DNA from: Nocardioides luti
GTDB taxonomy: Bacteria; Actinomycetota; Actinomycetes; Propionibacteriales; Nocardioidaceae
Direction of reading: 5' to 3'
DNA length: 64,000 nucleotides
Assembly: GCF_014212315.1 (NCBI RefSeq)
Contig: NZ_JACKXE010000001.1
Span: forward strand, 2,480,001 to 2,544,000
The notes beneath the pieces were generated by a model. That model worked only from the letters and a program-made list of their open reading frames with translations, did not search any database and was not told the DNA's origin. Of this stretch, positions 28,311 through 36,544 are shown one piece after another. The translations under genes and the position numbers were made by a program. The stretch's first letter is position 1. Each line of letters starts with the position of its first letter.

Positions 28311-28619
28311 ATGGCCGACGCTCCCGACCGCCAGCCCGGCGGTTCCACCCGAGGGCACTGGGCCCTCGTCTACCTGCTGCTCGCGCCGGCCCTCGTGGTG
28401 CCGCTGCTGGTGCCGATCTACGACCGCACGGACCCGGAGCTGTTCGGCTTCCCGTTCTTCTTCTGGTTCCAGTTCGCGCTGATCCTGGGAGCGGCGGCGC
28501 TGACGATCACGGCGTACGCCGTGGCCTCGCGCGCCGACGCGCAGGACCGTGCCACCCGCAGGGCGCGGCGCGACGCCGGGCGTGACGCGGGACGCGGCGC
28601 CGGGGGGTCGGGCCGATGA
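28311..28619 (+). CDS. DUF3311 small membrane subunit
   Basis: The 102-residue protein has two membrane segments (ALVYLLLAPALVVPLLVPIYD and FPFFFWFQFALILGAAALTITAY) joined by the DRTDPELFG loop, typical of DUF3311. The C-terminus is Arg/Asp/Gly-rich. Members are small partners encoded directly before sodium:solute symporters. GGAGG lies 5-8 nt before ATG 28311. Overlap with the next gene (ATGA) fits a two-subunit transporter. Confidence 0.82.
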   Translation: MADAPDRQPGGSTRGHWALVYLLLAPALVVPLLVPIYDRTDPELFGFPFFFWFQFALILGAAALTITAYAVASRADAQDRATRRARRDAGRDAGRGAGGSGR

Positions 28620-30256
28620 ACGGCGTGGCGGTCGGCGTCTTCACCTTCCTCTTCCTGCTCGTCACGGTGCTCGGCTTCGCGGCCGCGCGCTGGCGGCGCG
28701 CGGACAACCTGGAAACCCTCGACGAGTGGGGCCTGGGCGGTCGCGGCTTCGGCACGTTCATCGCCTGGTTCCTCATCGGCGGCGACATCTACACGGCGTA
28801 CACCTTCATCGCGGTCCCCGCGACGCTGTACGCCGGCAGCGTGGTCGGCTTCTTCGCGGTGCCGTACACGATCGTGGTCTACCCGCTGATCTTCCTGTTC
28901 CTGCCGCGGCTCTGGTCGGTCTCGCACCGCCACAGCTACGTCACCCCGGCCGACTTCGTCGGGGGCCGCTACGACTCCAAGGGCCTGGCCCTGGCCGTCG
29001 CGGTGACCGGGATCCTGGCGACGATGCCCTACATCGCGCTGCAGCTGGTCGGCATGCAGGTGGTGCTCGAGGTGATGGGCATCGGCACCGGCAGCGACAA
29101 CTGGTTCGTCAAGGACATCCCGCTGTTCCTGGCGTTCATCGTGCTCGCGGCCTACACCTACTCCTCGGGCCTGCGCGCGCCCGCGCTGATCGCGTTCGTC
29201 AAGGACACGCTGATCTACCTCGTCATCATCGTCGCGGTGATCTACCTCCCCGGCCAGGTCGGCGGCTGGGGCCACATCTTCCAGGTGGCCCAGGACAGCT
29301 TCAACGCGAGCAACAAGGAGAACGCCGACGCGATCGCCGCCGGTGCGGCCCCCGCGAAGGGCGTCGTGCCACCCCCGGCGGCACAGTGGGCCTACGCCTC
29401 GCTGGCGCTCGGCTCGGCGCTGGCGCTGTTCATGTACCCCCACTCGATCACCGGCGTCCTCTCCACCCGCAGCCGCACGGTGATCCGCCGCAACGCGGCC
29501 CTGCTGCCGGCGTACTCCTTCCTGCTCGGGCTCCTCGCCCTGCTCGGCTTCGTCGCGATCGCGGCCGGGATCAAGGTCGAGAACGCCCAGCAGTCGGTGC
29601 CGCAGCTCTTCGAGCAGGAGTTCACGCCGTGGTTCGCGGGCGTCGCCTTCGCGGCGATCGTGATCGGGGCGCTGGTCCCGGCGGCGATCATGTCGATCGC
29701 GGCGGCGAACCTGTGGACGCGCAACATCTACAAGGCGTTCATCAAGCCCGACGCGACGCCGAAGCAGGAGGCCACCCAGAGCAAGCTGGTCTCGCTCGTG
29801 GTCAAGCTCGGGGCGCTGGTCTTCGTCCTCGCGTTCTCCAACCAGTTCGCGATCAACCTGCAGCTGCTCGGCGGGGTCTGGATCCTGCAGACGCTGCCGG
29901 CGATCGTGGTCGGCCTCTACACGCGCTGGTTCCACCGCACCGCGCTGCTGGTCGGCTGGGCGGTCGGGATGGCGTACGGCACCTGGCTGGCGTACGGCGT
30001 GCCTCTCCCGGGCCAGCCGGACAGCCACTTCGGCGGCCCGCTCGTGGTGTTCCCCGGCGCCGAGACGACCAAGGTCTACATCGCGCTCGTCGCGGTGCTG
30101 GCCAACCTGCTCGTCACCGTCGTGCTCACGCTGGTCTTCCGTGCGATCAAGCTCGACCCGGGCGTCGACCAGACCCACGCCGACGACTACGTCGTCGACG
30201 CGGGCGAGGAGGGCGTCGCCGAGGAGCTCGACCCGCACGCCCCGGTGCACGGCTGA
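28616..30256 (+). CDS. mctP: sodium:solute symporter, monocarboxylate uptake type
   Basis: The 546-residue protein is a SSSF-family symporter with about 13 spans: DEWGLGGRGFGTFIAWFLIGGDIYTAYTF near residue 40 (conserved first-helix region), LSSTPADF-like HSYVTPADFVGGRYDSKG, and AYTYSSGLRAPALIAFVKD. This is the pattern of MctP-type transporters that take up pyruvate, lactate and other short monocarboxylates with Na+ or H+. It is preceded by its DUF3311 partner and by a CRP-like operator, consistent with carbon-source control. Repeat A2 follows within 15 nt. Confidence 0.86.
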   Translation: MNGVAVGVFTFLFLLVTVLGFAAARWRRADNLETLDEWGLGGRGFGTFIAWFLIGGDIYTAYTFIAVPATLYAGSVVGFFAVPYTIVVYPLIFLFLPRLWSVSHRHSYVTPADFVGGRYDSKGLALAVAVTGILATMPYIALQLVGMQVVLEVMGIGTGSDNWFVKDIPLFLAFIVLAAYTYSSGLRAPALIAFVKDTLIYLVIIVAVIYLPGQVGGWGHIFQVAQDSFNASNKENADAIAAGAAPAKGVVPPPAAQWAYASLALGSALALFMYPHSITGVLSTRSRTVIRRNAALLPAYSFLLGLLALLGFVAIAAGIKVENAQQSVPQLFEQEFTPWFAGVAFAAIVIGALVPAAIMSIAAANLWTRNIYKAFIKPDATPKQEATQSKLVSLVVKLGALVFVLAFSNQFAINLQLLGGVWILQTLPAIVVGLYTRWFHRTALLVGWAVGMAYGTWLAYGVPLPGQPDSHFGGPLVVFPGAETTKVYIALVAVLANLLVTVVLTLVFRAIKLDPGVDQTHADDYVVDAGEEGVAEELDPHAPVHG

Positions 30257-30270
30257 GGCCGGCGGTACGG

Positions 30271-30348
30271 CGCTTGTAACGTCCGGTTATCGCATCTGGG
30301 GACCCGTTCGAACGGGTCCCCAGTGCCTATAACCGGGCGTTACAAGCG
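30271..30348. repeat. long-stem palindromic repeat, family A, copy 2
   Basis: Arms at 30271-30290 and 30329-30348 pair over 20 bp with one mismatch (a G-T pair). The inner inverted repeat around GTTCGAAC is perfect over 28 bp. Its internal asymmetry (GCATCTGGGG) shows it is inverted relative to copy 1. Confidence 0.9.
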
Positions 30349-30366
30349 CGGGCGCGCGGGTACGGT
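30339..30366 (+). promoter_or_regulatory. acyl-CoA dehydrogenase promoter using the repeat edge
   Basis: TACGGT (30361-30366) lies 7 nt before GTG 30374, and GTTACA (30339-30344) lies 16 nt upstream of it. The -35-like box is part of the conserved terminus of repeat A2. Confidence 0.5.
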
Positions 30367-30373
30367 CGCCCTC

Positions 30374-31591
30374 GTGACCACACCTTCCTTCGAGCTCGGC
30401 CAGGACCACCTCGACCTCCGCGACTGGGTGCACCAGTTCGCCGCCGACGTCGTCCGGCCGGCGGCGGCCGAGTGGGACGAGAAGGAGGAGTTCCCGTGGC
30501 CGGTGCTCGAGGAGGCCGCCAAGATCGGGCTCTACTCGATCGACTTCTTCGCCACCCAGAGCTTCGACGAGACCGGGCTCGGCATCCCGATCACCATGGA
30601 GGAGCTCTTCTGGGGTGACGCCGGCATCGGCCTCTCCATCGTCGGGACGGCGCTGGCCGCCGCGGGCGTGAGCTCCAACGGCACGCCCGAGCAGGTCGGC
30701 GAGTGGGTGCCGCAGATGTTCGGCTCCCCGGGCGACCTCAAGCTGGCGGCGTTCTGCTCCTCCGAGCCCGACGCGGGCAGCGACGTCGGCGCGATGCGCA
30801 CCCGGGCGACGTACGACGAGGCCACCGACGAGTGGGTCCTCAACGGCACCAAGACCTGGGCCACGAACGGCGGGCTGGCCGACATCCACGTCGTGACCGC
30901 GGTCGTCGACCCCGACCTGCGGACCCGCGGGCAGGCCAGCTTCATCGTGCCGCCGGGGACGAAGGGGCTCAGCCAGGGGCAGAAGTTCCACAAGCACGGC
31001 ATCCGCGCGAGCCACACCGCCGAGGTCGTGCTCGACCACGTCCGGGTGCCCGGCAGCTGCCTGCTCGGCGGCAAGGAGAAGCTCGACGCCCGGCTGGCCC
31101 GGGCCCGCGAGGGCGCGAGCTCCGGCGGCAGCAACGCCAGCATGGCGACCTTCGAGCGGACCCGCCCGGCCGTCGGCGCGCAGGCGATCGGCATCGCGCG
31201 CGCGGCGTACGAGGTGGCGCTCGACTACGCGAAGACGCGGGAGCAGTTCGGCAAGCCGATCATCGAGAACCAGGCGATCGCGTTCATGCTGGCCGACATG
31301 GCGATGTCGATCGAGGCGTCCCGCCTGCTCGTGTGGCGCGCGGCCTGGATGGCCAGCCAGGGCAAGCGCTTCGAGCAGGCCGAGGGCTCGATGTCGAAGC
31401 TGTTCGCGGGCGAGACCGCCGTGAAGGTGACCACGCAGGCGATGCAGATCCTGGGCGGCAACGGCTTCACGCGCGAGTACCCCGTCGAGCGCATGTCGCG
31501 CGACGCCAAGATCTACACGATCTTCGAGGGCACCTCCGAGATCCAGCGCCTGGTGATCGCACGCTCGATCTCCGGGGCGCCGATCCGCTGA
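30374..31591 (+). CDS. acyl-CoA dehydrogenase
   Basis: The 405-residue flavoprotein has FAD/substrate motifs CSSEPDAGSDVGAMRTRAT near residue 130 and TKTWATNGG near residue 157. The second-domain segment TREQFGKPIIENQAIAFMLADMAM follows near residue 286. The C-terminal IYTIFEGTSEIQRLVIARSI carries the EGT/Glu region used for alpha-proton abstraction in beta-oxidation. It catalyses the first dehydrogenation of acyl-CoA with electron transfer to ETF. GTG 30374 is the leaderless start. It is 11 nt ahead of a FUSC gene, so a small operon is likely. Confidence 0.9.
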   Translation: MTTPSFELGQDHLDLRDWVHQFAADVVRPAAAEWDEKEEFPWPVLEEAAKIGLYSIDFFATQSFDETGLGIPITMEELFWGDAGIGLSIVGTALAAAGVSSNGTPEQVGEWVPQMFGSPGDLKLAAFCSSEPDAGSDVGAMRTRATYDEATDEWVLNGTKTWATNGGLADIHVVTAVVDPDLRTRGQASFIVPPGTKGLSQGQKFHKHGIRASHTAEVVLDHVRVPGSCLLGGKEKLDARLARAREGASSGGSNASMATFERTRPAVGAQAIGIARAAYEVALDYAKTREQFGKPIIENQAIAFMLADMAMSIEASRLLVWRAAWMASQGKRFEQAEGSMSKLFAGETAVKVTTQAMQILGGNGFTREYPVERMSRDAKIYTIFEGTSEIQRLVIARSISGAPIR

Positions 31592-31602
31592 ACACCCCGA
31601 GC

Positions 31603-32715
31603 GTGTCCCGCGACGACGTCCGTCGCTGGGTGCACGAGAACGCGCGCGACCCGGTCTTCTGGACCGAGGTCATCCAGATCGTCAAGACCGTGGTCGCCGG
31701 GGTCATCTCGTGGGTGCTCGCCACCCACGTCCTGGACCTGCAGCAGTCGTTCCTGGCGCCGTGGGCGGCGATCCTGGTCGTGCACGCGACCGTCTACCGC
31801 ACCTTCTCCCAGGGCGCCCGGCAGGTCGGTGCGACCGTCGTCGGCGTGCTGGTCGCCTGGGTGGTCGGCAACCTGCTCGGCCTGTCCCCGCTCGCGGTCG
31901 GCGTCGCGCTGCTGGCGGGGCTGGCGATCGGGGCGCTGCCGTGGTTCGAGGGCCAGGGCACCACGGCGGCCGCCACCGCGCTGGTGGTGCTGACGACCGG
32001 CTTCTCGACCAACGACAACGTGCTGGTCTCGCGGCTCGTCGACACCGCCGTCGGCGTGGTCGTGGGCCTGCTGGTGAACCTCGTCGTGTGGCCGCCCCTG
32101 CGCCGGCGTACGGCGATCCGCGCGCTCGACGCGCTGGACGACCGCATCGGCCGCCACCTCACCGCGATGGGCGAGGGCCTGGTGCGCGACCTCGACGACG
32201 AGGCCATCGACGACTGGGTCGACGAGATCCGCGACCTCGACGCCGAGCTCGACCAGACCTGGGCGCTGGTGCGCCAGGCCCGCGAGAGCGCGCGGCTGAA
32301 CCCGCGCCGCCAGGCCAAGGAGTTCCGCGACCCCCGCCAGTGGACGACCCTGCTGCACGACCTCGAGCAGGCGATCGCCGAGTCGCTGAGCATCTGCCAC
32401 ACCGTCCGGCTCGCCACGCAGCAGGGCCAGCCCTGGCACGACGAGTTCCGCGACGCCTACGCCCAGGTGCTGTGCGCGGGCGGGCACGCGATCGAGGACG
32501 CCGACCGCGACGGCCTGCGCCGGTGCCGTGACGACCTCGACCAGGTGATCGAGATCGGCGCGCGCAGCGACCCGGACCCCTACCTCTGGCCGGTGTACGG
32601 CGCGCTCGTCGTCAACCTGCGCAACATCCTCGACGCGATGGACGAGGTGGCCGGCGCCAACCCGCTGCACCAGCCGCCGCTGCCGTTCCGCGGCCGCGGG
32701 GCTGCGGCGTCGTGA
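31603..32715 (+). CDS. FUSC-family membrane protein (aromatic acid exporter-like)
   Basis: The 370-residue protein has an N-terminal four- to six-span membrane block (IVKTVVAGVISWVLATHV, AILVVHATVYRTFSQGARQVGATVVGVLVAW, ALVVLTTGFSTNDNVLVSRL) followed by a long cytosolic helical region (IRALDALDDRIGRHL to the C-terminus). This is the half-size FUSC/ArAE layout, implicated in efflux of p-hydroxybenzoate-like acids. It follows the acyl-CoA dehydrogenase gene by 11 nt and overlaps the next gene by GTGA. A link to acid or acyl toxicity is an inference. Confidence 0.8.
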   Translation: MSRDDVRRWVHENARDPVFWTEVIQIVKTVVAGVISWVLATHVLDLQQSFLAPWAAILVVHATVYRTFSQGARQVGATVVGVLVAWVVGNLLGLSPLAVGVALLAGLAIGALPWFEGQGTTAAATALVVLTTGFSTNDNVLVSRLVDTAVGVVVGLLVNLVVWPPLRRRTAIRALDALDDRIGRHLTAMGEGLVRDLDDEAIDDWVDEIRDLDAELDQTWALVRQARESARLNPRRQAKEFRDPRQWTTLLHDLEQAIAESLSICHTVRLATQQGQPWHDEFRDAYAQVLCAGGHAIEDADRDGLRRCRDDLDQVIEIGARSDPDPYLWPVYGALVVNLRNILDAMDEVAGANPLHQPPLPFRGRGAAAS

Positions 32716-33320
32716 CCCGGACGCGCTCGCGCTTCCACGGCGCGATCGCCGGCGTCGGCAGCACCAGCGGCGTCCGCGTGGTCGTCGGGCACTGGCACGA
32801 CACCCCGCTCGGCCGGTTCTCCGACGCGATGGTGGAGACCCCCGACGGTCACCGGGTGCTGCTCGCCCCGCGCCGCGAGGTCGCCGACTTCATCGAGGCG
32901 ACCTACTCCTTCGACGAGGTCCGGATCGAGCCGTTCGCGGTCGTGTCCTCGCCGACCGCTTGGCAGGTGCGCTCGCCGTCGCTGGTGCTCGACCTCGCCG
33001 TGGGAGGGCGGACGCCGCTCGGCCGGCTGCTCCGGCTGGTGCCCCGCGCGGTGGCGACGAGCCCGGCCTGGTGCACGCTGACCGACCCGGTCGCCCGGGT
33101 CGTGCTCCGCGGGGTGCGGACCCGCGGGACCGCCGGCAACGGCCGTCGGGAGTGGTACGGCGCCACCGGCACCCGCTCGGTCCGCTCCGTGTCCGGGAGC
33201 TTCGACGGCGCCGACCTCGGCACCCTCGCCCCGGTCGACCCATCGTGCCGCTTCGGCTTCTCCTCGACGCCGCGCCGCCCCTCCGTGACCGCCGTCGTCA
33301 CCACCGTCGACGTGGGCTGA
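32712..33320 (+). CDS. conserved protein of unknown function
   Basis: The 202-residue soluble protein begins at GTG 32712 in the stop of the FUSC gene. A central region reads VRVVVGHWHDTPLGRFSDAMVETPDGHRVLLAPRREVADFIEATYSFDEV, which is consistent with a beta-rich domain. A second part (WYGATGTRSVRSVSGSFDGADLG) follows. No signal peptide or membrane segment is visible. I recognise no family. Its conserved-looking, well-ordered sequence and overlap with the FUSC gene support a real gene whose job is tied to that transporter. Confidence 0.68.
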   Translation: MTRTRSRFHGAIAGVGSTSGVRVVVGHWHDTPLGRFSDAMVETPDGHRVLLAPRREVADFIEATYSFDEVRIEPFAVVSSPTAWQVRSPSLVLDLAVGGRTPLGRLLRLVPRAVATSPAWCTLTDPVARVVLRGVRTRGTAGNGRREWYGATGTRSVRSVSGSFDGADLGTLAPVDPSCRFGFSSTPRRPSVTAVVTTVDVG

Positions 33321-33338
33321 GCCGCCGCGCCCCGACCC

Positions 33339-33384
33339 GCGGCGTGTGCCCCACGACGCGCTCGGGCGCGTGCTCAGGCACACG
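33339..33384. repeat. hairpin repeat, family C, copy 1
   Basis: CGTGTGCC (33343-33350) pairs with GGCACACG (33377-33384), with an inner GACGCGC/GCGCGT stem. The 46-bp unit recurs exactly 100 bp downstream with two differences. It lies between convergent genes ending at 33320 and 33505 and may terminate both. Confidence 0.8.
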
Positions 33385-33438
33385 AGGCGTGCGGCGGAGC
33401 AGGCCGGCCGCACCCGTGGGTGAGCAGCCCGTGCGTGC

Positions 33439-33484
33439 GCGGCGTGTGCCCCACGACGCGCCCGGGCGCGTCCTCAGGCACACG
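33439..33484. repeat. hairpin repeat, family C, copy 2
   Basis: This direct copy of 33339-33384 has an inner palindrome, GACGCGCCCGGGCGCGTC, that is perfect over 18 bp. The 54 bp between the two copies also carry weak similarity (CGGAGC downstream of each). Confidence 0.8.
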
Positions 33485-33504
33485 ACGTCGACGGAGCGGT
33501 CTGC

Positions 33505-34350
33505 TCAGAACCCGGACCGGAGCCGCTCCACCAGCGGCCGGACGCGGGCCAGGTCCCGCTCGACCTGGGCCGGGTCCCAGCGCAGCACGTCCGCGTGCCC
33601 GGCCTCCATCAGCGCGTGGATCGCGAGCCGGAACGCCAGCGCCCGGGCCACCAGCGACGCCGGGTCGGGGCCGTCCAGCTCGTCGGCGAGGGAGGCGTCG
33701 GCGCCGTACCAGAGCACCGCGTCGACGACGACCTGCGCCGGCGCGAGCCCCGCGGGGCGCCAGGACGGGGACAGGTCGATGACCGCGGGCGGGAGCCCGT
33801 CGGCCCAGAGCAGGTTGCCCGCGATGTCGCCGTGCACGACCTGGCGCGGGGCGTGGTCGGGGCGGGCCTGGCCGACCAGCTCGGCGACCAGCTCGGCCGC
33901 GTCGCCCACCCCGGGCACGGCGAGCTCGCCCCACGCGATCCGGTCGGCGTCGGCGAACACGTCGGCGCGGGTGTCGGTGAACGACGGACGCGGCACCCGG
34001 GCCAGCGCGGCCGTGAAGCGGCGCGCCACCTCGACCCCGGCGGGCCAGTCGGCACCGGTGGTCCGGTGCACGCCGGGCAGCCAGCCCCAGGCGGACCAGC
34101 CGTCCACGGTCCAGCCGTCGTCGCAGCGCCAGTCCCGTGCCGGCAGCGGCCGGGCGACCCGGAAGCCGTCCTCGACCACGTCGCGCTGCACCCGCGCCAG
34201 CCAGGCGTCGACGGCCGCGTCGTCACCGTGGCGGACGACGGCGTCGCCCACGCGGTAGGCGCGGCCCTGGCCGCCGGGGAGCAGCACGGGCTCGCCGGCC
34301 AGGCCGTAGGCCCGGAGCACGTGCAGTGGCGGAGCCTCGAGGACCGTCAC
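33505..34350 (-). CDS. aminoglycoside phosphotransferase-fold protein
   Basis: The 281-residue product is an APH/choline kinase-fold protein: glycine-rich ADP loop VLLPGGQGRAYRVGDAVV near residue 19, catalytic HGDIAGNLLWADG near residue 165 (HxD...N) and metal-binding VIDLSPSW near residue 183. The DFG-type Asp is replaced by VIDLS, as in many small-molecule phosphotransferases. The substrate is not predicted. GTG 34350 overlaps the GNAT gene stop (GTGA), making a two-gene operon. Confidence 0.75.
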   Translation of the reverse strand: MTVLEAPPLHVLRAYGLAGEPVLLPGGQGRAYRVGDAVVRHGDDAAVDAWLARVQRDVVEDGFRVARPLPARDWRCDDGWTVDGWSAWGWLPGVHRTTGADWPAGVEVARRFTAALARVPRPSFTDTRADVFADADRIAWGELAVPGVGDAAELVAELVGQARPDHAPRQVVHGDIAGNLLWADGLPPAVIDLSPSWRPAGLAPAQVVVDAVLWYGADASLADELDGPDPASLVARALAFRLAIHALMEAGHADVLRWDPAQVERDLARVRPLVERLRSGF

Positions 34351-35258
34351 AGGTCGATCGCCCGGTTCACCCAGGTCGAGGTCACGACCATCCCGACCCG
34401 CTCGTAGATCGCGCGCGCGCCGGCCCGGGTGTCGGTCGAGAGGTAGCACCGCACCGCCCCGTGCTCCCGGGCCCGCGCGAAGGCGTCCACCAGCAGCGTC
34501 CGCGAGAGCCCGCGGCCGCGGTGGTCGGCGCGGACGGCCACGCGGGCGACGTACCCGCTGTCACCGGTGAGGTGGACGTGCGTCACCCCGACGAGCTCGC
34601 CGGCGGGGGAGAAGAGCAGCCGGAGGTTCCACGGCTCGAAGCCCGGGCGGCCCCAGACCAGCGCCCCCCAGTCCTCGAGGGAGTGGCGCTCGCGGTCCGA
34701 CCACTCGAGGAAGGCGTCCTCGACGAGCGTCCACGCGGCCGCCCGGTCGGCCTCCGTCGCGTCGCGCAGCGTGGATCCGTCGCGCAGCGCGGGCGGCTCG
34801 ATCTCGTGGCCCTCCGGCAGCTCGAGGTCCCACGCGGTCCACCGCAGCCGGTAGCCGAGGTCGGCCATCAGGCGGTCGGCCGCGCTGCCCTCGGGCACCT
34901 GGGTGCCGATCGTGGTCGAGCCGCGCTCCCGGGCGGCGCGCTGCAGCCAGTGCGCCAGGGCGGTGCCGATCCCCCGACCCTGGTGGGAAGGGAGGACGGC
35001 GGTGTACGCCGTGTCCGGGCCGGCCAGGTCGGCGTACCCGACGAGCAGGTCGCCGTCCAGGACCCCCACCGTGCTCGACGCGATGTCGTACGACGGCCGC
35101 TGCCAGTCGGCCACCACGTCCTCGAGCGTCATCTCGGCCTCGCCGAGGTCCACGACCTCCTCGGCGGCGATCGCGGCGTGCACGCCGGCGGCGTCCGCCG
35201 TCGTCAGCGGGCGCGCGGTCAGGCCGTCGGGCAGGCCGGGCAGGTCCATGGGCGCCAT
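34347..35258 (-). CDS. tandem GNAT acetyltransferase
   Basis: The 303-residue product contains two GNAT folds. The N-terminal copy shows VLPSHQGRGIGTALAHWLQRAARERG (acetyl-CoA loop near residue 90) and the C-terminal copy shows VAVRADHRGRGLSRTLLVDAFARARE near residue 241. Double-GNAT proteins of this type include mycothiol synthase-like and Eis-like enzymes; the acceptor is unknown. I chose ATG 35258; an alternative in-frame ATG is 35249. Neither has a clear ribosome-binding site. It is upstream of the phosphotransferase gene and downstream of YceI. Confidence 0.8.
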   Translation of the reverse strand: MAPMDLPGLPDGLTARPLTTADAAGVHAAIAAEEVVDLGEAEMTLEDVVADWQRPSYDIASSTVGVLDGDLLVGYADLAGPDTAYTAVLPSHQGRGIGTALAHWLQRAARERGSTTIGTQVPEGSAADRLMADLGYRLRWTAWDLELPEGHEIEPPALRDGSTLRDATEADRAAAWTLVEDAFLEWSDRERHSLEDWGALVWGRPGFEPWNLRLLFSPAGELVGVTHVHLTGDSGYVARVAVRADHRGRGLSRTLLVDAFARAREHGAVRCYLSTDTRAGARAIYERVGMVVTSTWVNRAIDL

Positions 35259-35274
35259 TGAAGCCCGAAATCGC

Positions 35275-35310
35275 CGACGGGGCCGCCGATTTCCATCGGA
35301 GGCCCCGTCG
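35275..35310 (-). terminator. terminator after yceI
   Basis: CGACGGGGCC (35275-35284) pairs with GGCCCCGTCG (35301-35310), with an inner CCGAT/ATCGG stem closing a TTCC loop. It is 28 nt beyond the YceI stop and 17 nt before the GNAT start. Confidence 0.75.
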
Positions 35311-35338
35311 TGGGTGGGAGGTCGTGCCTCCCGGAGGA

Positions 35339-35941
35339 TCAGGCGTTGCGGATCGCCGAGACGTCGAACTCGAGCTTGATCTTCTCGGAGACGAGGACGC
35401 CGCCGGTCTCGAGCGCGGCGTTCCAGGTGAGGTCCCAGTCCTTGCGGTTGATCGAGGTGCCGCCCTCGAAGCCGACGCGCAGGTTGCCGAACGGGTCGCG
35501 GGCCGAGCCGGTGGACTCGAAGGAGATCGTGACGGGCTTGGAGACACCCTTGATGGTCAGGTCGCCGGTGATGTCCCAGTCGTCGCCGTCGCGGGTCACG
35601 TTCGTCGAGACGAAGGTGATCTCCTTGTTGTTGTCGGCGTCGAAGAAGTCGGCCGAGCGCAGGTGGCCGTCGCGGTCCGCGACACCGGTGTCGACCGAGG
35701 CGGTCTGGATGACGAGGTTGACCGAGGACTGGCCCGGGTTCGCGGTGTCGATGTGCGCGGTGCCCGTGAAGTCGGTGAACTGGCCGCGGACGGTCGTGAC
35801 CATCGCGTGGCGGGTGCTGAAGCCGAGACGCGTGTGCGTCTGGTCGATGGTGTAGTCGCCGGAGATGTCCTCGACGGCGGCGGTGGGGGCGTCGAAGACG
35901 TCCGTGGTGGTGGACTCGGACTTGCGGCTGAAGATGCTCAT
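35339..35941 (-). CDS. YceI-family lipid-binding protein
   Basis: The 200-residue protein has the YceI lipocalin-like barrel: GDYTIDQTHTRLGFSTRHAM near residue 28, a GTAHIDTANP strand, RDGHLRSADFFDADNNKEITF and a C-terminal NRKDWDLTWNAALETGGVLVSEKIKLEFDVSA. There is no signal peptide, so it is cytosolic, unlike E. coli YceI. It is thought to bind isoprenoid or fatty lipids. AGGAG precedes ATG 35941 by 6 nt. The upstream segment contains TTRAAGT-like repeats near 35970-35992 that could bind a MarR-type factor. Confidence 0.88.
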   Translation of the reverse strand: MSIFSRKSESTTTDVFDAPTAAVEDISGDYTIDQTHTRLGFSTRHAMVTTVRGQFTDFTGTAHIDTANPGQSSVNLVIQTASVDTGVADRDGHLRSADFFDADNNKEITFVSTNVTRDGDDWDITGDLTIKGVSKPVTISFESTGSARDPFGNLRVGFEGGTSINRKDWDLTWNAALETGGVLVSEKIKLEFDVSAIRNA

Positions 35942-36082
35942 CGGGTGCTCCTGGCGGTGGTGGGTGTTTGTTCAAACTTCAACCACTTTAACCGGACTCG
36001 GGTCCGGATCATTCCCGTCAGGATGTGGGCTGGGTCACATTCGCCCCGCAGCTCGGGGTGCGCCCGGCCCCGGACATGCACG

Positions 36083-36113
36083 AGGGCCGCGATCCCCGTG
36101 GAATCGCGGCCCT
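36083..36113 (-). terminator. terminator after the 46-residue gene
   Basis: AGGGCCGCGAT (36083-36093) pairs with ATCGCGGCCCT (36103-36113) over 11 bp with a 9-nt loop. It starts 40 nt past the minus-strand gene ending at 36153. The remaining sequence to the YceI start shows only its promoter region. Confidence 0.75.
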
Positions 36114-36152
36114 GGTGGAAGGTCGGTGGTGCGGTGGTGCGGTGGTGCGGCG

Positions 36153-36293
36153 TCAGGCGGCGTGGGACGTCTGGGCGGGCGAGGTGCTGTGCGTCTCGTT
36201 CCCCCAGCGTGCCTCCATGTGGGTGCGCCCGCGGCTGTCCGTCACGCTCACCCAGTGCATCGTGAGCCCTGACGTCATCTCGTGGTCCCTCAT
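36153..36293 (-). CDS. small protein of unknown function, 46 residues
   Basis: The predicted protein (MRDHEMTSGLTMHWVSVTD...) is highly ordered in its first half, with HWVSVTDSRGRTHMEARWG, and ends in a Ser/Thr/His-rich tail. It has a near-ideal ribosome-binding site, AGGAGG, 7 nt before ATG 36293, a TACTCT -10-like box upstream and an 11-bp terminator downstream. The set of signals argues for a real gene despite its length. An inverted repeat CACCCGAGCGGGTG (36340-36353) lies in the promoter region and could be an operator. Function is unknown. Confidence 0.7.
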   Translation of the reverse strand: MRDHEMTSGLTMHWVSVTDSRGRTHMEARWGNETHSTSPAQTSHAA

Positions 36294-36484
36294 GTGACAC
36301 CTCCTGTTCATCTGCTGTTCACCAAGAGTAGCACCCATCCACCCGAGCGGGTGAAAACGCGGGAAATCGGTGACCGACGCTCCCCTGACGGCCCTGCGGC
36401 CGGGCGTGTCGGGGCCTGTCGCTCCACCCCACGCTCGGGGTCGACGACGACCGTCGGCGCCGCGGCTCGGCTCCCCACGCAGTG

Positions 36485-36508
36485 TTCCTGCCCGATTTCG
36501 GGCAGGAA
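36485..36508. promoter_or_regulatory. 24-nt inverted repeat upstream of a small gene
   Basis: TTCCTGCCCGA (36485-36495) and TCGGGCAGGAA (36498-36508) are exact inverted repeats separated by TT. It sits 36 nt before the GTG at 36545. Either an operator for that gene or a transcript hairpin. Confidence 0.55.
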
Positions 36509-36544
36509 GTGGCATGTCGCGGTCGGAGAGCGCACGATGACCGG

